DNA of 64,000 nt from Microcystis aeruginosa NIES-4325 (GCF_008974145.1 NZ_BJKP01000015.1:1-64000), one strand, 5' to 3'. Positions 47,034 through 56,809 are shown, numbered from the stretch's first letter. Notes: generated by a model from the letters alone, not told the origin. Numbers and translations are program-made.

Positions 47034-47346
47034 ACGAAAAAATAAGCCAGATAAATCTAAAAACAATCCTATTCATGGTTATTTGCCAGTTTTTAGTCCT
47101 GATTTCAAAGCAGATTTAGCTTGGTGGTATCGGAACGAACCGAAAAAAGGCGATAAAATCTTAGACTTGGTGGCAGATATTTTGGATGGCGATCCGTTTA
47201 CAGGATTGGGTAAACCCGAACCTCTTAAGTATATTGCTGCCGACACTTGGTCACGACGGATCGATTTAGAGCATCGTTTGGTTTATAAAGTCACAGGAAA
47301 TAAGGTTTATTTTTTACAAGCTCGCTATCATTATCAATCAGGCTAA
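47023..47346 (+). CDS. YoeB/Txe-type mRNA interferase toxin
   Basis: A 107-residue RelE-superfamily toxin starting at TTG (47023). Features: FSPDFKADLAWWYRNEPKK, GDPFTGLGKPEPLKY, and the C-terminal WSRRIDLEHRLVYKVTGNKVYFLQARYHYQ with the R, E and H/Y residues of YoeB active sites. YoeB toxins cleave mRNA on the ribosome. There is a slightly long basic N-terminus (PKRKNKPDKSKNN). The reading frame is intact, so the module is probably functional. Confidence 0.88.
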   Translation: MSPKRKNKPDKSKNNPIHGYLPVFSPDFKADLAWWYRNEPKKGDKILDLVADILDGDPFTGLGKPEPLKYIAADTWSRRIDLEHRLVYKVTGNKVYFLQARYHYQSG

Positions 47347-47506
47347 ACTCAGACAACCCCATCAAGAACTGTTACAGGAGAAAGGAGACAAAGAACGTAG
47401 TACGTTCGCCCTCGCAGCTTGGGTTAAGCGATAGCCCAACCCAAGACAGAAGAAGGACAGTGAAACAAAAAACATTTTCTACTCCAAGTCTGTAGCCTAA
47501 GCTACA

Positions 47507-47610
47507 ATTTAATAAATCTTTACATTCCTCTCCCTAACCAGCGATCGAGATTTTGGGATTTTTGGGGACTTCAAGAGCTTGAATATGTACAATAAGGTTG
47601 TACAAGTCTC
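47507..47610 (+). promoter_or_regulatory. Duplicate TA-module operator without a gene
   Basis: This block repeats the sequence before the antitoxin: TAAATCTTTA, GATTTTGGG, TTTTTGGGGA, TTCAAGAGCTTGAA, ATGTACAA (47585-47592) and TTGTACAA (47598-47605). After it the sequence diverges and no antitoxin follows; the next gene is asnS on the other strand. The gap 47347-47681 holds nothing else recognisable. Confidence 0.7.
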
Positions 47611-47681
47611 CAAAGACCAAGCAAATTAGCGCTGAAAGCTTGAGGATTACAACCTTTCTCCTGTCGATACTAGACATCATC

Positions 47682-49046
47682 CTAAAAGTCGGCACTTAAA
47701 GGGGTGCGGGGGAAAGGAATTACATCGCGAATATTGGTCATTCCCGTCATGAATTGTACCAGACGCTCGAATCCTAAACCAAAACCGGCGTGGGGAACGG
47801 AACCGTAGCGACGCAGCTCCAAATACCACCACAAATCATCGGGATTCATTCCCTGTTCCTGCATTCTTTGGATTAATACATCTAATCGTTCTCCCCGTTG
47901 GGAACCGCCGATAATTTCGCCGATCTTGGGTGCTAAAATATCCATAGCAGAAACGGTTTTGTTATTGTCATCTAGACGCATATAAAAAGCTTTGATTGTC
48001 TTGGGATAATTGGTGACAATCACGGGTTTTTTAAATAGTTCTTCCGCTAGATAACGTTCGTGTTCTGACTGTAAATCTACGCCCCATTCTACCGGAAACT
48101 CGAACTGACGATCGGCTTTTTCTAATAACTTGATCGCTTCGCTGTAGGTAATCCGGCCAAACTCACTATTAACGATATTCTCGGCCGTACTTAACACTGT
48201 CTTATCGATACGTTCGTTAAAAAACTGCAAATCTTCGGGACAATTTTCCAAGACAAATTTAAAGATATATTTGAGAAAAGCTTCCGCTAAATCCTGATCT
48301 CCTTCCAGATCACAAAAAGCCATTTCCGGTTCCACCATCCAAAACTCGGCCAGATGACGGGAAGTATTAGAATTTTCGGCGCGAAAAGTCGGGCCAAAAG
48401 TGTAAACATTAGATAAAGCCATGGCCATTACTTCCGCTTGTAATTGTCCACTCACGGTTAAATAGGCCCGTTTACCAAAGAAATCCGCGGCAAAATTGGC
48501 GGGTTTTTTTAAATCTAAACTGGTGACAGTAAATAATTCTCCCGCACCTTCGCAGTCGTTAGCGGTAATAATGGGAGTATGTACCCAAATAAAGCCCTTT
48601 TCTTGGAAAAAACTGTGGATAGCGGTAGCGCAAGCGTTTCTAACCCGCATTACTGCTCCTAGGGTGTTGGTTCTTGCTCGCAGATGGGCAATGGTTCTCA
48701 GAAATTCAAAGGAATGACGTTTCTTTTGTAGGGGATAATCCGGGGGACAGTCACCATAAAGGGTGATTTCGGCCGCTTTTAACTCGATATTTTGCCCTTT
48801 ACCCGGGGAAGGAACCAAATTTCCCGAAACAGCGATCGCTGCTCCTGTACTAATTGCTTTTAGTACATTTTCATAATCGGGTAAAGTCGGTTCGAGGATA
48901 ACTTGTAAGTTGGCTAGGGATGAGCCATCATTAACTTCCAGGAAAGTAAATTCTTTTAATTCTCGTTTTGTTCTCACCCAACCCTGCACGGTGACGGATT
49001 GATCCGGTTGTCCTGTCTGAAAGATTTCCTTGATTCTGCTAGTCAT
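47682..49046 (-). CDS. asnS: Asparaginyl-tRNA synthetase
   Basis: AsnRS, 454 residues, class IIb. N-terminal OB-fold ([25 protein letters not shown]); motif 2 [28 protein letters not shown] (about 215-242); motif 3 [29 protein letters not shown] at the C-terminus. The window thus has both direct Asn charging and GatA, which in this organism is needed for Gln. Confidence 0.96.
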   Translation of the reverse strand: MTSRIKEIFQTGQPDQSVTVQGWVRTKRELKEFTFLEVNDGSSLANLQVILEPTLPDYENVLKAISTGAAIAVSGNLVPSPGKGQNIELKAAEITLYGDCPPDYPLQKKRHSFEFLRTIAHLRARTNTLGAVMRVRNACATAIHSFFQEKGFIWVHTPIITANDCEGAGELFTVTSLDLKKPANFAADFFGKRAYLTVSGQLQAEVMAMALSNVYTFGPTFRAENSNTSRHLAEFWMVEPEMAFCDLEGDQDLAEAFLKYIFKFVLENCPEDLQFFNERIDKTVLSTAENIVNSEFGRITYSEAIKLLEKADRQFEFPVEWGVDLQSEHERYLAEELFKKPVIVTNYPKTIKAFYMRLDDNNKTVSAMDILAPKIGEIIGGSQRGERLDVLIQRMQEQGMNPDDLWWYLELRRYGSVPHAGFGLGFERLVQFMTGMTNIRDVIPFPRTPLSADF

Positions 49047-49127
49047 CGCGTATCCCTATGTTAGAACCAAAGAGTATTTTAGAATAGAAAGTTCAGATCA
49101 GGGTAAAATCAATCTCGAACAGGTGTC

Positions 49128-49526
49128 ATGCTTCTGGTGGAAAAATTATTAAGTAAGCCCAAAAGCCGTAAATTAGCGATTTTTTTGGCTTTTATCGGCA
49201 GCATTCTCGCTTTACCATTTCCTATCGCCGGTATTCATAAATTCTATCTCGGTCAACCTCTCTGGGGAATTATTTATCTTCTCCTTTGGCAAACTCCGAT
49301 TCCCCGGGTGGCTTGCGCGATCGATGCAGTGTGGTATTTAATCCAAGATAACCAATTTTTGGCTAACTATTTTCCCACTGCCACCGCTGCTGCCACTGTC
49401 CCCAGTTTAGAGCCTAAACAAGTAGAGGCGATCGGGGCAGCTTTAAGGGAATTAGAGCGCCTCCGGCAAGAAGGATTGATTTCTGAGTACGAATTTGAAG
49501 AAAAACGGCGACAATTACTACAATGA
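49128..49526 (+). CDS. TM2-domain membrane protein with SHOCT-like tail
   Basis: 132 residues. TM2 domain (about 16-77): GIHKFYLGQPLWGIIYLLLW between two spans, and the DAVW motif of the family. The C-terminal helix (LRELERLRQEGLISEYEFEEKRRQLLQ) resembles a SHOCT oligomerisation motif. The stop overlaps the ATG of the next gene (ATGA), indicating coupling. Function unknown. Confidence 0.75.
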   Translation: MLLVEKLLSKPKSRKLAIFLAFIGSILALPFPIAGIHKFYLGQPLWGIIYLLLWQTPIPRVACAIDAVWYLIQDNQFLANYFPTATAAATVPSLEPKQVEAIGAALRELERLRQEGLISEYEFEEKRRQLLQ

Positions 49527-50053
49527 CACCGCAAAACTGGTTAGGGCGCACTTTTAACCCTTTAAAAGCCAAAATTAGCAATGATCCCTATTATCGCTTT
49601 CGTTCCCTCGATGAGATCGCTATGGCGGCACAATTGGGCATTAAAATTAATGTCAGTCAAGCGGGTGTGGATGATTGGCTGCGATTGCCAGGGATATCCA
49701 TCCATCAAGCGCGGATGTTGGTGGAATTGCTGGGTATGGGGGTAGAATTGCTTTGTCTCGAAGATCTAGCGGCTGCTTTGAGTGTTCCTGTGGCTAGATT
49801 GAAAGCTTGGGAACCGATTCTAGAATTTGCCTATTATAGCCCCGAAAGTCACCTCGCACCCCCTAAAATCAATCCTAACACCGCTTCGATCGAGCAGTTA
49901 ACCACCCTACCCCTGATCAGCGATAATTTGGCGGCTGCCATTATTAAAAATAGAGAAGAACAGGGATTATTTAAGAATATTGTGGATTTTAAAGGGCGTT
50001 TATCCCTAGACGCTCAGGAAATCTCCCAATTAATGCACTTTTTTCAGTTTTAA
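49523..50053 (+). CDS. ComEA-like helix-hairpin-helix protein
   Basis: 176 residues with two HhH units: LRLPGISIHQARMLVEL (about 52-68) and INPNTASIEQLTTLPLISDNLAAAII (about 117-142), continuing LFKNIVDFKGRL as in ComEA. Unlike ComEA it has no N-terminal membrane anchor. It may bind DNA non-specifically; a transformation role is not shown. Coupled to the TM2 gene by a 4-bp overlap. Confidence 0.72.
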   Translation: MTPQNWLGRTFNPLKAKISNDPYYRFRSLDEIAMAAQLGIKINVSQAGVDDWLRLPGISIHQARMLVELLGMGVELLCLEDLAAALSVPVARLKAWEPILEFAYYSPESHLAPPKINPNTASIEQLTTLPLISDNLAAAIIKNREEQGLFKNIVDFKGRLSLDAQEISQLMHFFQF

Positions 50054-50085
50054 CCCCAAATTTTAACGAAGGGAGCAGGAAGGTT

Positions 50086-50213
50086 TTAGGTGTTGGGGGT
50101 TGGGGTTTTGGGGTTTTGGGGTTTTGGGGTTTTAGTTCAATTTCCCCACTTCCCCACTTCCCCACTTCCCCACTTCCCCATTTCCCCACTTCCCCATTTC
50201 CCCACTTCCCAGC
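50086..50213. repeat. Telomere-like GGGGTTTT and CCCCACTT minisatellite arrays
   Basis: On the plus strand, about 50094-50134 is a run of TTGGGGTT units ending in four exact GGGGTTTT repeats. After TTCAA comes an array of about nine CCCCACTT/CCCCATTT units (50143-50211), which is GGGGAAGT on the minus strand. Both arrays could form G-quadruplexes on opposite strands. They fill the whole gap between the convergent HhH gene and gyrA. Confidence 0.9.
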
Positions 50214-50217
50214 AAAT

Positions 50218-52770
50218 CTAACTATCTTCAGATTCCTCCGCGTCACTAGGGGGAACTAGGGCGACAGCAGCGATCGCATCGTCCTCATCGAGTTTTTGTA
50301 CCCGGATGCCTCCGGCCGATCGCGATTGGGGAGTAATAGCATCGACGGATTGACGGATGATAATACCCCGTTCGGTGATAATCATAAATTCCTCGTTGGG
50401 GTTAACAACGTGCAGAGCCGCTAATTTATCGTTCTTTTTGCGGAATTTAATCACTCTGACTCCTAATCCCGCCCGATTTTGCAGACGTAGGAGGGTAACG
50501 GGAACCCGTTTTCCCAGTCCTGCCATGGTAATTGCTAACACCCAGGGGCCATTATTAGCCACTTCGGGGTTAATTTCTTCGCTTTCGTCCTCGGTTTCTT
50601 CTTGGTTAGATTCAGCGATTTGGGCGACAATTTGACTAGGCAGGATGTCCATACTGATTAATTCGTCACCTGAGCGCAATTTCATCGATTTTACGCCTTT
50701 AGTTGCCCTTCCCAAGGAGCGCAATTGTTGACTATCGGCCTTAAAATGAATTGCCATCCCCTGACGAGAACCGATAATGACGCTATCTTCCTCTTTGGCC
50801 AAGCGAACCCAACGGAGTTGATCACCGTCTTCGAGAGAAATGGCGATTAAACCGTTCGATCGAATATTACTAAAGGCAGCGAGGGCGGTTTTCTTGATAA
50901 AGCCCTTTTGTGTGAGCATAATCAGGTAATTATCCTCGCTGAACTCGCTGACTGCCACCACCGAGGTGATTTTCTCCCCTTTGGGAATCTCTAACAGTTG
51001 CACAATGGGAACCCCGCGAGCGGTACGGGAACCGGTGGGGATATGATAGGCATTGAGACTATAGACAACCCCGCGATCGGTGAAAAAGAGGACGCTATCG
51101 TGATCGCGGCAGGTGATAAAGTGATCGATGCCGTCGTCTTCTTTCATTTTCGCCCCAGCTTTGCCCCTTGTCGCCCGATTTTGGGACTCAAAGGTATTAA
51201 CGGGCATTCTTTTGATGTAACCCTGTTCGGTGACGAGAATTAAGGCCTGTTCGTTGGCAATCAGGTCAGTTTCGGCGATTTCTCCTTCCCGTTGTTCAAT
51301 ATGACTGCGACGGGGGGTAGCGTGAATCGTTTTGATCTGTTGCAGTTCTTCCTCGATAATGCTGTCGATCCGTTCTTTTCTGGCCAAAATATCCTGAAGA
51401 TCACCGATTTTTGTCAGTAATTCCCCGTGTTCTTGCTGAATTTTCTCCGATTCTAGGGCAGTTAACCGTCGCAGCTGCATTTGTAGGATTGCGTCCGCTT
51501 GCACCTCTGAAAGACCAAAATTCTGCACTAATCCCTCTTTTGCACTAGCTGTGTCGGCAGCACTGCGAATCAGGGCAATGACTGCATCGAGACTAGCGAG
51601 GGCAATTAGTAAACCCTGAAGGAGATGATCTCTTTCCTCGGCCTTGCGGAGTTCATAACGGGTACGACGGGTGATAACTTCTAGGCGAAAATCGAGGAAA
51701 ACCCGGAGAAACTCCCTTAAAGTCAGTAATCTCGGTTCGTTATCGACTAATGCCAACATATTCGCCCCAAAATTCGATTGGAGGGGCGTTTGTTTATAAA
51801 GATTATTGAGGACGACGCGGGGATAGGCATCTCGTTTCAGTTCGATCACCACCCGGATGCCGTCGCGATCGCTTTCGTCCCGCACATCGGAAATACCGTC
51901 TATTTTGCGATCATTGACCAAATCGGCGATTTTTTCGATTAATGCCGCTTTATTGGTTTGATAGGGCAGTTCGGTGATGATAATAGCATCTCGATCGGGT
52001 CTTCCCCTTTGTTCGATGGTTTCAATGGTGGCCACTCCCCGCAGGGTAATGGAACCGCGGCCGGTGGTGTAAGCTTCCTGAATGCCGTCTCTACCAAGGA
52101 TATGCCCCCCGGTGGGAAAGTCCGGCCCCGGGATATAACGCTGTAATTCCGTATCGGTGAGATCGGGGTTATGGATGAGGGCAACGGTTCCATCGATAAT
52201 CTCGGCCAGGTTGTGGGGGGGGATATTGGTGGCCATACCGACGGCGATACCCGATGAGCCATTAATTAGCAGTTGCGGGACTCTAGAGGGTAAAACCACG
52301 GGTTCCTGTTGGGAACCATCGAAGTTATCGGCAAAATCGACGGTTTCTGACTCGATATCCTGTAGTAGGGCGTTGGTGGCCAGGGTGTGCAGACGACACT
52401 CGGTATAACGCATGGCTGCCGGGGGATCGTTATCGATCGATCCGAAGTTACCATGACCGTTAATCAGGGGATCGCGCATGGAGAAATCCTGGGCCATGCG
52501 GACGAGAGCATCGTAAACGGCAGTATCCCCGTGGGGGTGGTATTTTCCTAATACTTCCCCGACGACTCTAGCGCATTTGCGGAAGGGACGATCGGGGGTT
52601 AATCCTAGTTCGTACATCGCATAAAGAATGCGCCGGTGTACGGGTTTCAGTCCGTCCCTAGCGTCGGGCAAGGCGCGCCCGACGATGACGCTCATGGCGT
52701 ATTCTAGGTAGGAACGGGACATTTCATTGCTTAAGTCTGTGGGGACGACATGATCCTGGGCGGCGGTCAT
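50218..52770 (-). CDS. gyrA: DNA gyrase subunit A
   Basis: GyrA, 850 residues, forms the cleavage-religation part of gyrase. Catalytic Tyr is Y122 in [10 protein letters not shown]; the quinolone-resistance region [12 protein letters not shown] (about 78-89) has Asp at the usual second position and Asp82 after Gly81. The C-terminal beta-pinwheel has six repeats, with a degenerate GyrA box ([10 protein letters not shown]). An acidic C-terminal end (EESEDS) is present. The start is ATG at 52768-52770. Confidence 0.94.
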   Translation of the reverse strand: MTAAQDHVVPTDLSNEMSRSYLEYAMSVIVGRALPDARDGLKPVHRRILYAMYELGLTPDRPFRKCARVVGEVLGKYHPHGDTAVYDALVRMAQDFSMRDPLINGHGNFGSIDNDPPAAMRYTECRLHTLATNALLQDIESETVDFADNFDGSQQEPVVLPSRVPQLLINGSSGIAVGMATNIPPHNLAEIIDGTVALIHNPDLTDTELQRYIPGPDFPTGGHILGRDGIQEAYTTGRGSITLRGVATIETIEQRGRPDRDAIIITELPYQTNKAALIEKIADLVNDRKIDGISDVRDESDRDGIRVVIELKRDAYPRVVLNNLYKQTPLQSNFGANMLALVDNEPRLLTLREFLRVFLDFRLEVITRRTRYELRKAEERDHLLQGLLIALASLDAVIALIRSAADTASAKEGLVQNFGLSEVQADAILQMQLRRLTALESEKIQQEHGELLTKIGDLQDILARKERIDSIIEEELQQIKTIHATPRRSHIEQREGEIAETDLIANEQALILVTEQGYIKRMPVNTFESQNRATRGKAGAKMKEDDGIDHFITCRDHDSVLFFTDRGVVYSLNAYHIPTGSRTARGVPIVQLLEIPKGEKITSVVAVSEFSEDNYLIMLTQKGFIKKTALAAFSNIRSNGLIAISLEDGDQLRWVRLAKEEDSVIIGSRQGMAIHFKADSQQLRSLGRATKGVKSMKLRSGDELISMDILPSQIVAQIAESNQEETEDESEEINPEVANNGPWVLAITMAGLGKRVPVTLLRLQNRAGLGVRVIKFRKKNDKLAALHVVNPNEEFMIITERGIIIRQSVDAITPQSRSAGGIRVQKLDEDDAIAAVALVPPSDAEESEDS

Positions 52771-52967
52771 AGGGGGGTTAACTCCAATAACAAGGCAAAA
52801 AAAGCGTTTTTGTGAGTAAATTCGCTAAAAATCGGGTTTTTACCGTTTTGATGTGCAGAATATGCCCATTTGTACGACTATTTTACCATAAAATCCCTCT
52901 TTTTTGTCGGTTTTGAGGCGGCACTCAAACGTTTGCCGAAGGTCTGTTCCCTCATTCCAGTCCCATC

Positions 52968-53001
52968 TTGACACTCTGTGGACTATCTGTCACAATATTA
53001 T
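52968..53001 (+). promoter_or_regulatory. Methyltransferase promoter with a C-box
   Basis: TTGACA (52968-52973) and TATTAT (52996-53001) flank GACTATCTGTC (52981-52991), an 11-bp box that is 10/11 identical to a box at the controller promoter. The extended 15-mer GGACTATCTGTCACA differs from its partner at one base. The site lies over the putative promoter, so bound controller protein would repress the methyltransferase. The 22-bp promoter spacer is longer than ideal. Confidence 0.75.
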
Positions 53002-53027
53002 CATGTAGGCCATTTGTTCTTAAAGTA

Positions 53028-54191
53028 ATGGATTTGCAATTGTCATTATTTCCAGATAATCAACCAAGTCAGGCGGTAAGCAAACAGAAAAAAGCCAAGT
53101 TAGGTCGTTACGAAAGAATTCAGCGCGAACTGGCCACGGTAAAGCGTGATCCCTATCAAGTCCTAGTCGATGTTAACGTTCCGCTTAAGCCTCTCAATAG
53201 CTATAATTTTATCGATCTATTCTCCGGTGCGGGCGGTATAACCCAAGGTTTATTGCAAGCACGTTTTAACCCTGTAGCCAGTGCAGAAATTAGCCCGATC
53301 GCCTCAGCAACCCATCAAAAGAATTTTCCCAATTGTCATCATTTTTGTGGTGATATACATGATTTTAATACTCAAGAATGGTTGGGCAAAATTGGCAATC
53401 CATTCATTCATCTTGTGGTGGGCGGACCACCATGTCAAGGATTTTCCGTTGCTGGAAAACGAGATGCTAATGATCCACGGAATCATCTCTTTCAAGAATT
53501 TATCCGCCTTGTTTATGAAATACAGCCTTGGTACGTTGTCATGGAGAATGTACCCGGTATTCTAACAATCAAAAAAGGAGAAATTAAGCAAAATATTCTG
53601 GAAGCTTTTCAAAGTATTGGCTATAGAAATATTTCAATAGCAATTCTTGAATCTGCCGCCTATGGCGTTCCTCAAATAAGACCAAGAGCTATTTTTATAG
53701 CTAATAGATTTGGGATGCCAAATCCTTATCCAAGTCCTCAATTAGTACCGGAGAAATACCAACCGATTGAAGCCGCTATCTGCGATTTACCTGCTTATGA
53801 ACCTCTTCCCAGTATCAATCACGAATGGACTCGTCACTCCCCCGAATATATGGCCAGAATAGCTCAAGTTCCTCCCGGGGGTTCCTTATATGAAACTTAT
53901 GTTGATGCCTTCAAACGACAGTATCGGGGTAAGCCAAGTATGACAATTAAAGAAAATCATGGCGGTACTCATATCCATCCCTATTTAAATCGGGTTATTT
54001 CAGCCAGAGAAATGGCTAGATTACAAACTTTTCCCGATTCCTTTATTTTTGAAGGAACAATGAAAAAAGCGATGTGGCAAATTGGAAATGCCGTACCTCC
54101 ACGTTTGGCAGAGTGTATTGGCTATGCTCTTATTCCCTACTTAAATCTCATAGCTACAGGTAATAAAAATATTGGAGAGGTGGCAAGATAA
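53028..54191 (+). CDS. DNA (cytosine-5) methyltransferase of a type II RM system
   Basis: 387 residues from the ATG at 53028; the upstream TTG (52968) is rather the -35 box. Motif I FIDLFSGAGGITQGL (about 61-75), motif IV GGPPCQGFS with the catalytic Cys near 136, motif VI ENVPG, motif VIII-like QIRPRAIFIA and motif X QIGNAVPPRLAECIG. The target-recognition region lies between about 250 and 300; specificity cannot be read. It converges on the endonuclease gene with 1 bp between. Confidence 0.92.
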   Translation: MDLQLSLFPDNQPSQAVSKQKKAKLGRYERIQRELATVKRDPYQVLVDVNVPLKPLNSYNFIDLFSGAGGITQGLLQARFNPVASAEISPIASATHQKNFPNCHHFCGDIHDFNTQEWLGKIGNPFIHLVVGGPPCQGFSVAGKRDANDPRNHLFQEFIRLVYEIQPWYVVMENVPGILTIKKGEIKQNILEAFQSIGYRNISIAILESAAYGVPQIRPRAIFIANRFGMPNPYPSPQLVPEKYQPIEAAICDLPAYEPLPSINHEWTRHSPEYMARIAQVPPGGSLYETYVDAFKRQYRGKPSMTIKENHGGTHIHPYLNRVISAREMARLQTFPDSFIFEGTMKKAMWQIGNAVPPRLAECIGYALIPYLNLIATGNKNIGEVAR

Positions 54192-54192
54192 A

Positions 54193-54918
54193 TCACGGAG
54201 CTTCAGTCAATTTGATATTAATAGAATTACGCCATGTTTCAAAATCATACCAACCGCAACCTACACAGCCCTGTTCTGCTTCTGCTCCAGATTGAGGAAT
54301 ATTTTCCGGCCAGTTCTCTCCACCGGAATACCAAAATCTGATATCCATTGGTGTTCCTCGCTTACCAGTTTTAATACATTTTTCACAACTTCTTGACTTT
54401 AATAAATTATGATTTCCCGCACTATCTTTTTTGAGAAGTTGAAACTTGTTTCTCATCTCAGCTACACTCATATTGACATCATGACTTGGTTCACTTATCC
54501 CCCAACGTTCCATAGGAAAACGATGGTCAATAACCAGTTCATGTGACTGTCTGATTCTGTTTTCAATCACATCTTTATATCGATAAAACTCCAAAATTCT
54601 AGCTACTAATTGAGGCGGTATGTTGGCGGAGGCATTCGCCGCTCGCATCTCTCCAGTCCATCGATCCCAAGTTGTTGTTTTCTGACAAATTGGACAGTAT
54701 TCCCGTTTTGTTTCTATTACTAGCCCGTGGCGACCGCTCCTATTTCCACGCTCTAATCCTTGGATACCACCGCCGCCAGCATATTGCTCCGATGCTATTT
54801 TTTTCCCTTCACAGGTACGACAATGCCAAGCTCGATCTGATAATAACTCGAAGACTTTGTACTGTGATGAACCCTTTTTAAACTTTGCTTTTAGAGCTTC
54901 TACTAAATCATAACTCAT
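54193..54918 (-). CDS. HNH-type restriction endonuclease
   Basis: 241 residues. The HNH core is HELVIDHRFPMERWG (about 126-140; D131-H132) and the AGNHNLLKSRSCEKC segment (about 167-181; N169-H170-N171). Four CXXC pairs (C33/C36, C75/C78, C178/C181, C218/C221) suggest one or two structural zinc sites. Position beside a 5mC methyltransferase and a controller gene makes it the REase. The start ATG overlaps the controller stop (ATGA). Family call by motif and context. Confidence 0.82.
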   Translation of the reverse strand: MSYDLVEALKAKFKKGSSQYKVFELLSDRAWHCRTCEGKKIASEQYAGGGGIQGLERGNRSGRHGLVIETKREYCPICQKTTTWDRWTGEMRAANASANIPPQLVARILEFYRYKDVIENRIRQSHELVIDHRFPMERWGISEPSHDVNMSVAEMRNKFQLLKKDSAGNHNLLKSRSCEKCIKTGKRGTPMDIRFWYSGGENWPENIPQSGAEAEQGCVGCGWYDFETWRNSINIKLTEAP

Positions 54919-55163
54919 TCCGGTTTCTCTATTTCTATCTCTAAATTTTCCAGTAATTGGGATACAGTTATGTTTAATCCCTTCGCCAGAGTGACAAGAG
55001 CGGTAAGGGAAGGATTTCTTACTCCTCGCTCTAGTCCAGATATATAGGTACGATCAAGATGGCAACGTAGCCCTAGTTCTTCTTGTGATATGCCTAAAGC
55101 TGCTCTATGCTCTCGGATCATTAACCCCAATGCCCTTAAAATTACTGCTTTTGATTTTTCCAT
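54915..55163 (-). CDS. Controller (C) protein of the RM system
   Basis: An 82-residue HTH_XRE protein: GLMIREHRAALGISQEELGLRCHLDRTYISGLERGVRNPSL (quoted in part: ISQEELGLRCHLDRTYISGL, about 25-44). This is the form of small RM controller proteins. It lies upstream of the endonuclease with a 4-bp overlap, so both are on one message. A -10-like TATAGA at 55168-55173 is only 4 bp before the ATG, implying a leaderless transcript, as known for other C genes. Confidence 0.88.
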   Translation of the reverse strand: MEKSKAVILRALGLMIREHRAALGISQEELGLRCHLDRTYISGLERGVRNPSLTALVTLAKGLNITVSQLLENLEIEIEKPE

Positions 55164-55167
55164 AAAG

Positions 55168-55215
55168 TCTATAATCGTTCTTAGTGGACGATAAGTCTAC
55201 GGACTATATGTCACA
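55168..55215 (-). promoter_or_regulatory. Double C-box operator of the controller-endonuclease operon
   Basis: On the plus strand, GACGATAAGTC (55187-55197) and GACTATATGTC (55202-55212) form two 11-bp palindromic boxes with a 4-bp spacer (TACG), i.e. 15 bp centre to centre. The outer box is that shared with the methyltransferase promoter. TATAGA at 55168-55173 is the probable -10. This is the OL/OR arrangement known from C.Esp1396I-type systems. Confidence 0.82.
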
Positions 55216-55451
55216 GGAATAATTTTCCTCTCCTCCCGTCAACCAAACAGCAAGGCAGCTCACAGGGGGGACAAAATCGCATTTTTTAGTAGTTTTTCCC
55301 CCGATAATTTAGGATAAAATAAAAATGCGATCGAGAGTTAATATTATGGACTGATCGGCAGCTCGATAATCGATGATAATTGAGATTAATGATCCCTTAA
55401 CTCCAGCGAAGACTATTACCCTAATTTTCCCAGCGCAAAAATTTTCCCAAA

Positions 55452-55976
55452 ATGCTTACTCCTCTCCTCTGGCAAAGTACCAATCCCCACCCCGATAATC
55501 TGGAGAATTTCCAAATTATTAGCCAATGGTGGCAAGATTTAAATCTTAAGGAAGTCTTCTGGCAACAGCGTTTAATTCCCGATACTGGCTCTCTGGAAGA
55601 TATTAATTGGGAGCAGCAAGGTTTTGATGAAAAGTTTAGCATCCAAATGCCCCAAATTCGCGGGATTACCCTCTATTGGCATAAATCTACTTTTGCTGAC
55701 GAAAGAAGCATAACACCTAAACAATTAATTTTAGATCGGGAACAGGAGCAATTAGACATTTATCCCCAATCCCAACCTAGTTTAGTTATTCGGGTGACAA
55801 AACCCCATCTGGTTTATCAAAAATTCGAGCTAAAAAATCCTCTCCTAGTCGGCAAAAAAGCGGCAAGTGAATATATTTTACTGATCAGGGATAAAGAACA
55901 GCAAATAGAAGTTAAAATTAATCTCAGTCCTGAAAATTATCGGCAATTTCTAGAAACCATGACTGAGGAACAATAA
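55452..55976 (+). CDS. Hypothetical protein coupled to ureD
   Basis: 174 residues with no recognised domain, signal peptide or membrane span. It is rich in Trp and Gln (WWQDLNLKEVFWQQRLIP; RGITLYWHKSTF). The stop TAA shares its last A with the ATG of ureD (TAATG), so the two are translationally coupled. Preceded by a short AT-rich gap after the RM system. A urease-related function is suggested only by the coupling. Confidence 0.6.
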   Translation: MLTPLLWQSTNPHPDNLENFQIISQWWQDLNLKEVFWQQRLIPDTGSLEDINWEQQGFDEKFSIQMPQIRGITLYWHKSTFADERSITPKQLILDREQEQLDIYPQSQPSLVIRVTKPHLVYQKFELKNPLLVGKKAASEYILLIRDKEQQIEVKINLSPENYRQFLETMTEEQ

Positions 55977-56788
55977 TGTGGCAGGGGAACCTAGAACTAA
56001 TTTACAAGCAAAAAAATCTCGCAACTGAGATTAATCACGTCTATGCTACCGCCCCTTTAAAAGTACAAAGACCCTTTTATCCCGAGGGAAAAAACCTTTG
56101 TCATACGGTGATTTTACACACGGCGGGGGGAATAGTTGGCGGTGATGTTCTTCAACAAAAAATTCATCTCCAAGCCGCTACTAATGCCCTGATTACCACT
56201 GCTTCTGCTGGGAAAGTTTACCAGAGTAACGGTAAGATGGCACAGCAATTAATCGAGATTAAAATCGATGACAATGCCAGTTTAGAATGGCTACCCCAAG
56301 AAACAATTATCTTTAATGGTGCGGTATTTCGCCAACATTTACGAGTGGATTTAGGGGAAAATAGCAGTTGGCTGGGATGGGAAATTACCCGTTTTGGTCG
56401 CAGTGCGCGGGGCGAGAAATTTTTAGCGGGAGAATGGCATTCTAATTGGGAAATTTGGCGATCAGGACAACCTTTATGGCTCGATCGCTCCTTCCTGTTG
56501 GGTGGTAAAATGATCGAGGGATTTTCTGGTTTAAATAATAGTCCCATGATCGGTACTTTAGTTTATATCGGTCAACCGGTGGGAAGAGATTTAATCGAGA
56601 AAGTGAGAGATTTTTCCCTAGAAGGAGAGATGGGAGTTACTAGCACTTTAGGAGATGGTCTTTTATGTCGTTATCGGGGTAATTCTAGCGGTGAAGTGCG
56701 ACAATGGTTTCAGCAGGTTTGGCAAATTTTAAGGCGAGAAATGAGCGATCGAGAGGCAATTATTCCGCGAGTTTGGTTATCGTGGTAA
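55976..56788 (+). CDS. ureD: Urease accessory protein UreD
   Basis: UreD (UreH), 270 residues, is the scaffold that delivers nickel to urease with UreF and UreG. Signature regions: TVILHTAGGIVGGDVLQQKIHL (about 43-64), the NALITTASAGKVYQSNG stretch, and ENSSWLGWEITRFGRSARGE (about 127-146). The structural genes ureABC are not in the window, as is common for scattered cyanobacterial urease loci. Confidence 0.92.
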   Translation: MWQGNLELIYKQKNLATEINHVYATAPLKVQRPFYPEGKNLCHTVILHTAGGIVGGDVLQQKIHLQAATNALITTASAGKVYQSNGKMAQQLIEIKIDDNASLEWLPQETIIFNGAVFRQHLRVDLGENSSWLGWEITRFGRSARGEKFLAGEWHSNWEIWRSGQPLWLDRSFLLGGKMIEGFSGLNNSPMIGTLVYIGQPVGRDLIEKVRDFSLEGEMGVTSTLGDGLLCRYRGNSSGEVRQWFQQVWQILRREMSDREAIIPRVWLSW

Positions 56789-56809
56789 AGGCGGTCAATT
56801 TTAAATTTT

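Noticed and set aside
52968-53027. TTG start giving a 407-residue methyltransferase
   Set aside because: This TTG is the first part of a TTGACA -35-like box followed by a C-box; the ATG at 53028 is a better start.
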